Assembly (NCBI RefSeq): GCF_900101615.1
Contig: NZ_FMZX01000001.1
Coordinates: 930,001 to 994,000 of the forward strand
Direction of reading: 5' to 3'
DNA: 64,000 nt
Origin: Belnapia rosea
Lineage (GTDB): Bacteria > Pseudomonadota > Alphaproteobacteria > Acetobacterales > Acetobacteraceae
Both the position numbers and the translations under genes were made by a program. Positions 61,720 to 64,000 of the stretch are shown piece after piece. Under the pieces are notes generated by a model. That model did no database searches. It was not told the origin of the DNA and saw only the letters and a program-made list of their open reading frames with translations. Each line of letters starts with the position of its first letter. The stretch's first letter is position 1.

Positions 61720-62832
61720 TCAGTCTACAGGTGGGCAGGCGGGCGCGGCAGGCAAGCGCCCCGGCTCGCGATAGGTGAACGCCTCCCCCGCCCGATCGGC
61801 GTCCTCAAGCGCCAGCGCGAGCAGAGCATGATGGGGCGAGAGGGCGCAGGCCGGGTCGGCCGCCGCCGCGTCGCCGGTGAGGGCGAAGGCCTGGCAGCGG
61901 CAGCCACCCCAATCGGCCTCGGCGCGGCTGCAGCCCTGGCAAGGGGCGGGCATCCAGCCGGTGCCGCGGAAGCGGTTGAAGGCTTCCGACGCCTCCCAGG
62001 CCTCGCGCAGCGTGGTGGTGCGGATATCGGGGAAGGCGAAGCCCGGGAGGCTCTCCGCCGCATGGCAGGGCAGGATATGGCCGGCGGGGGAGATGGCGAG
62101 GAAGCGCTGGCCCCAGCCGCCCATGCAGGATTTCGGGCGCGTCGCGTAGTAGTCCGGCACCACGTAGTCGATGACGAGGCGGCTGCGATGCGCGGCGCGG
62201 GCGGCCTCGACCGCAGCGGTAGCGGCATCGAGCTGCGCGCGGCTCGGCATCAGTGCGTCGCGGTTGGCCAGCGCCCAGCCGTAATACTGCACATGGGCCA
62301 CCTCCAGCCGCCCGGCGCCGAGTTCGAGCGCCAGCGCGATCATCTGCGGCAGGCGGTCGAGATTCTGGCGGTGGACGACGGCGTTGAGCGTCAGCGGCAG
62401 ACCCGCCGCCGTGACATGGCGGGCAAACTCGAGCTTCCGCGCATGGCCGCCACGATAGCCGCCGATGCGGTCGGCCGAGACGGGCTCGGCATCCTGGATG
62501 GAGAGCTGGACATGGTCGAGGCCGGCCGCCACCAGCGCCTCCAGCCGCGTGCCGTTCAGCAGCACGCCGGAGGTGATGAGGTTGGTGTAGAGGCCTGCCT
62601 CGCTCGCGGCGCGGACCAGCGCCTCGATGTCGCGCCGGGCCGTGGGCTCGCCGCCGGAGAGATGGACCTGCAGGCAGCCGAGATCCGCGGCCTCGGCGAA
62701 GGCGCGGGCCCAGGTGGCGGTGTCCACCTCCTCGCCCGGGCGGGTGAGCGCCGTCGGGTTGGAGCAATAGGGGCAGCGCAGCGGGCAGCGATGGGTGAGC
62801 TCGGCCAGCAGGGCGAGCGGTGGCTGGATCAT
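61720..62832 (-). CDS. pqqE: PQQ biosynthesis radical SAM protein PqqE
   Basis: 370 aa from the ATG at 62832, coupled by ATGA to pqqD. The radical-SAM cluster is C16, C20 and C23 (CPLRCPYC); the SPASM auxiliary-cluster cysteines appear in PKSCMGG, LPCHAAE and CQGCSRAEADWGGCRC. PqqE joins Glu and Tyr of the PqqA peptide by a C-C bond, with PqqD as the peptide chaperone. Downstream end of the operon in this window. Confidence 0.95.
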   Translation of the reverse strand: MIQPPLALLAELTHRCPLRCPYCSNPTALTRPGEEVDTATWARAFAEAADLGCLQVHLSGGEPTARRDIEALVRAASEAGLYTNLITSGVLLNGTRLEALVAAGLDHVQLSIQDAEPVSADRIGGYRGGHARKLEFARHVTAAGLPLTLNAVVHRQNLDRLPQMIALALELGAGRLEVAHVQYYGWALANRDALMPSRAQLDAATAAVEAARAAHRSRLVIDYVVPDYYATRPKSCMGGWGQRFLAISPAGHILPCHAAESLPGFAFPDIRTTTLREAWEASEAFNRFRGTGWMPAPCQGCSRAEADWGGCRCQAFALTGDAAAADPACALSPHHALLALALEDADRAGEAFTYREPGRLPAAPACPPVD

Positions 62833-63098
62833 GCCGTGACAACGCCCTTGGCGGCGAGATCGTCCAGCAGGGCGGCAATATCGGCCAGGATTTCGTCGTG
62901 CGGGGCGGCGTAGCGGGTGGCGAGGGTGTCGGCGATGGCGCCGAGGCTGCGGCTGCCGTCGAGCAGGCGGAGGATCTCGAGGGCGATCTCGTCGGGGACG
63001 AACATGCGCTCCGGGCCGAGCACGACCCATTGGGCGCGGGCCTTGTCCTCGCGCAGCTTCATGCCGCGGGCGAGGCGGGGGATGCTGTCAGGCGTCAC
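62829..63098 (-). CDS. pqqD: PQQ biosynthesis peptide chaperone PqqD
   Basis: 89 aa from a GTG at 63098 (VTPDSIPRLARGMKL), in a GTGA overlap with pqqC. Core features: PRLARGMKLREDKARAQWV then LGPERMFVPDEIALEILRLLDG. PqqD binds PqqA and presents it to PqqE. The frame stays open upstream but only the GTG start fits the family length of about 90 residues. Confidence 0.93.
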   Translation of the reverse strand: MTPDSIPRLARGMKLREDKARAQWVVLGPERMFVPDEIALEILRLLDGSRSLGAIADTLATRYAAPHDEILADIAALLDDLAAKGVVTA

Positions 63099-63826
63099 GG
63101 GCGGAAGGCGCCCGGGGGCGGCAGGGCGGGCTCCACATAGGCGAAGTGCAGCGCGTCGAGCTGCGCCCAGAGCAGGCTGCATTTGAAGCGGAGGGCGGCC
63201 AGGACCTGTTCCTGCTCGGCGCGGGTGCGGGCCTCGCGCTTGACGTAGGACAGGGCGAAATCGACATCCTGCGGCGCCTGGGTCAGGCGCGGGGTGAAAT
63301 AGGCCAGCGTCTCCTCGGAGACGAAGTCGTAGTTGCGGAGCATGCCGGAGACGCGCTGCGAGATGATGGCGGGCGAGAACATCTCGGTCAGCGAGGAGGC
63401 GATAGCCTCCAGCACGGAGCGGCTCCGCACGAGGTTCACATAGGCATCGACGGCGAAGCGGGTGCCGGGCAGCAGCCCCTCCAGCGAGACGACGTAGTCG
63501 CGGTCGAGACCGAGGCCGTCGGTCAGCTTCAGCCAGCGCTCGATGCCGCCGGGATGGGTGCCGTCGCCGTCATGGTCGACGATGCGGCGGCGCCATTCGC
63601 GGCGGAGCTCCGGCGTCGGCAGGCGGGCAAGCAGCGAGGCGTCCTTCGCCGGGATGCTGGCCTGGTAGTAGTAGCGGTTCAGCGCCCAGGCCTGGACCTG
63701 CGCCTTGCTCAGCTTCCCGCCATGCAGCAGGTGATGGAAGGGGTGGTGGACGTGGTAGCGCTCGGCGCCGATGGCTTCCAGGCGCGCGTGCAGCTCCTCG
63801 GGCGGGAGCAGCGCATCGTCGGTCAT
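63095..63826 (-). CDS. pqqC: Pyrroloquinoline-quinone synthase PqqC
   Basis: 243 aa, normal length. PqqC performs the final cofactor-free oxidation and ring closure to PQQ. Landmarks: YHVHHPFHHLLHGGKLSKAQ, ALNRYYYQASIPAKDASLLAR, HDGDGTHPGGIERWL and MFSPAIISQRVSGML. ATGA overlap with pqqB and GTGA overlap with pqqD. Confidence 0.96.
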   Translation of the reverse strand: MTDDALLPPEELHARLEAIGAERYHVHHPFHHLLHGGKLSKAQVQAWALNRYYYQASIPAKDASLLARLPTPELRREWRRRIVDHDGDGTHPGGIERWLKLTDGLGLDRDYVVSLEGLLPGTRFAVDAYVNLVRSRSVLEAIASSLTEMFSPAIISQRVSGMLRNYDFVSEETLAYFTPRLTQAPQDVDFALSYVKREARTRAEQEQVLAALRFKCSLLWAQLDALHFAYVEPALPPPGAFRP

Positions 63827-64000
63827 GGGGCGACCTCCATGCCGTCCTCCGCGACCTCCCAGCCGGCGGCGAGCACCGCTGCGCGTTCGGGGCTGTCGGC
63901 CAGCAGGACGGGGTTGGTGTTGTTCAGGTGGATGAGGATGCGGCGGCGGATGCCGAGATCCCGGCAGGTGGCGAGGACGCCCTCGGGCCCGTCGATGCTC
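63823..64000 (-). CDS. pqqB: PQQ biosynthesis protein PqqB, C-terminal part (cut by window edge)
   Basis: The last 58 codons are visible, read from the window edge. They contain LGIRRRILIHLNNTNPVL, DSPERAAVLAAGWEVAEDG and a terminal MEVAP, matching the PqqB C-terminus (metallo-beta-lactamase-fold hydroxylase family). Its TGA overlaps the pqqC start (ATGA). The rest of pqqB and any pqqA lie beyond base 64000. Confidence 0.92.
   Translation of the reverse strand, partial: SIDGPEGVLATCRDLGIRRRILIHLNNTNPVLLADSPERAAVLAAGWEVAEDGMEVAP

Overview
The window is about 70% GC, densely packed and free of rRNA, tRNA, CRISPR arrays and recognisable insertion sequences. It reads as chromosome from an alphaproteobacterium, most probably an Acetobacteraceae member of the Roseomonas type. 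The basis is inference: GC content, several orphan Bug/TctC-type binding proteins, peptide-type ABC operons, molybdenum hydroxylases, and a pqqBCDE operon at the right edge.

Layout. 1-5038 is the end of a peptide/nickel-type ABC operon (ATPase, ATPase, binding protein, two permeases). 5046-9983 holds a YoaK-type membrane protein, a serine hydrolase, an orphan HWE histidine kinase and two small proteins. 9980-12702 is an isoquinoline-oxidoreductase-type molybdenum hydroxylase pair. 12868-18239 is a second, complete five-gene peptide-type ABC operon. 18248-25806 is an acyl-CoA catabolic regulon: acyl-CoA dehydrogenase, ADP-forming acyl-CoA synthetase, enoyl-CoA hydratase, MmgE/PrpD protein, GntR/UTRA regulator and Bug protein. 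Two near-matching operator sequences tie it together. 25814-30292 is an operon of a Bug protein, a second molybdenum hydroxylase pair and a 4,5-dihydroxyphthalate-decarboxylase-like protein. 30365-34363 holds an orphan protein and the ATP-grasp / alpha-E / Anbu peptidase operon, here without the usual transglutaminase. 35102-36835 encodes a probably secreted SGNH esterase with two CBM60-like modules. 36880-38501 is an amidase with an AtzG/GatC-like small partner. 38742-45964 contains PsiF, AsmA, an FCD-GntR regulator, a Bug protein, an Asp/Glu-racemase-like enzyme, an alpha/beta hydrolase and two DUF2382 stress proteins.

46172-60316 is the most coherent system. A complete branched-chain-amino-acid-type ABC importer and a cupin lead into an aromatic-acid CoA pathway: enoyl-CoA hydratase, PhzS-like flavin monooxygenase, bifunctional salicylyl-CoA/anthraniloyl-CoA monooxygenase-reductase, SDR, MarR regulator, a second hydratase, an aryl-CoA ligase and a RidA deaminase. 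Two palindromes sharing one core lie between the divergent halves and look like MarR operators. RidA favours an aminated substrate such as 2-aminobenzoate. 60303-61446 is a divergent MerR regulator / cation-diffusion transporter pair with a 19-bp-spacer promoter. 61720-64000 is pqqE, pqqD, pqqC and the end of pqqB.

Most operons run head to tail with ATGA, GTGA or TGATG stop-start overlaps. Only one stretch longer than 300 bases (34364-35101) lacks a gene.
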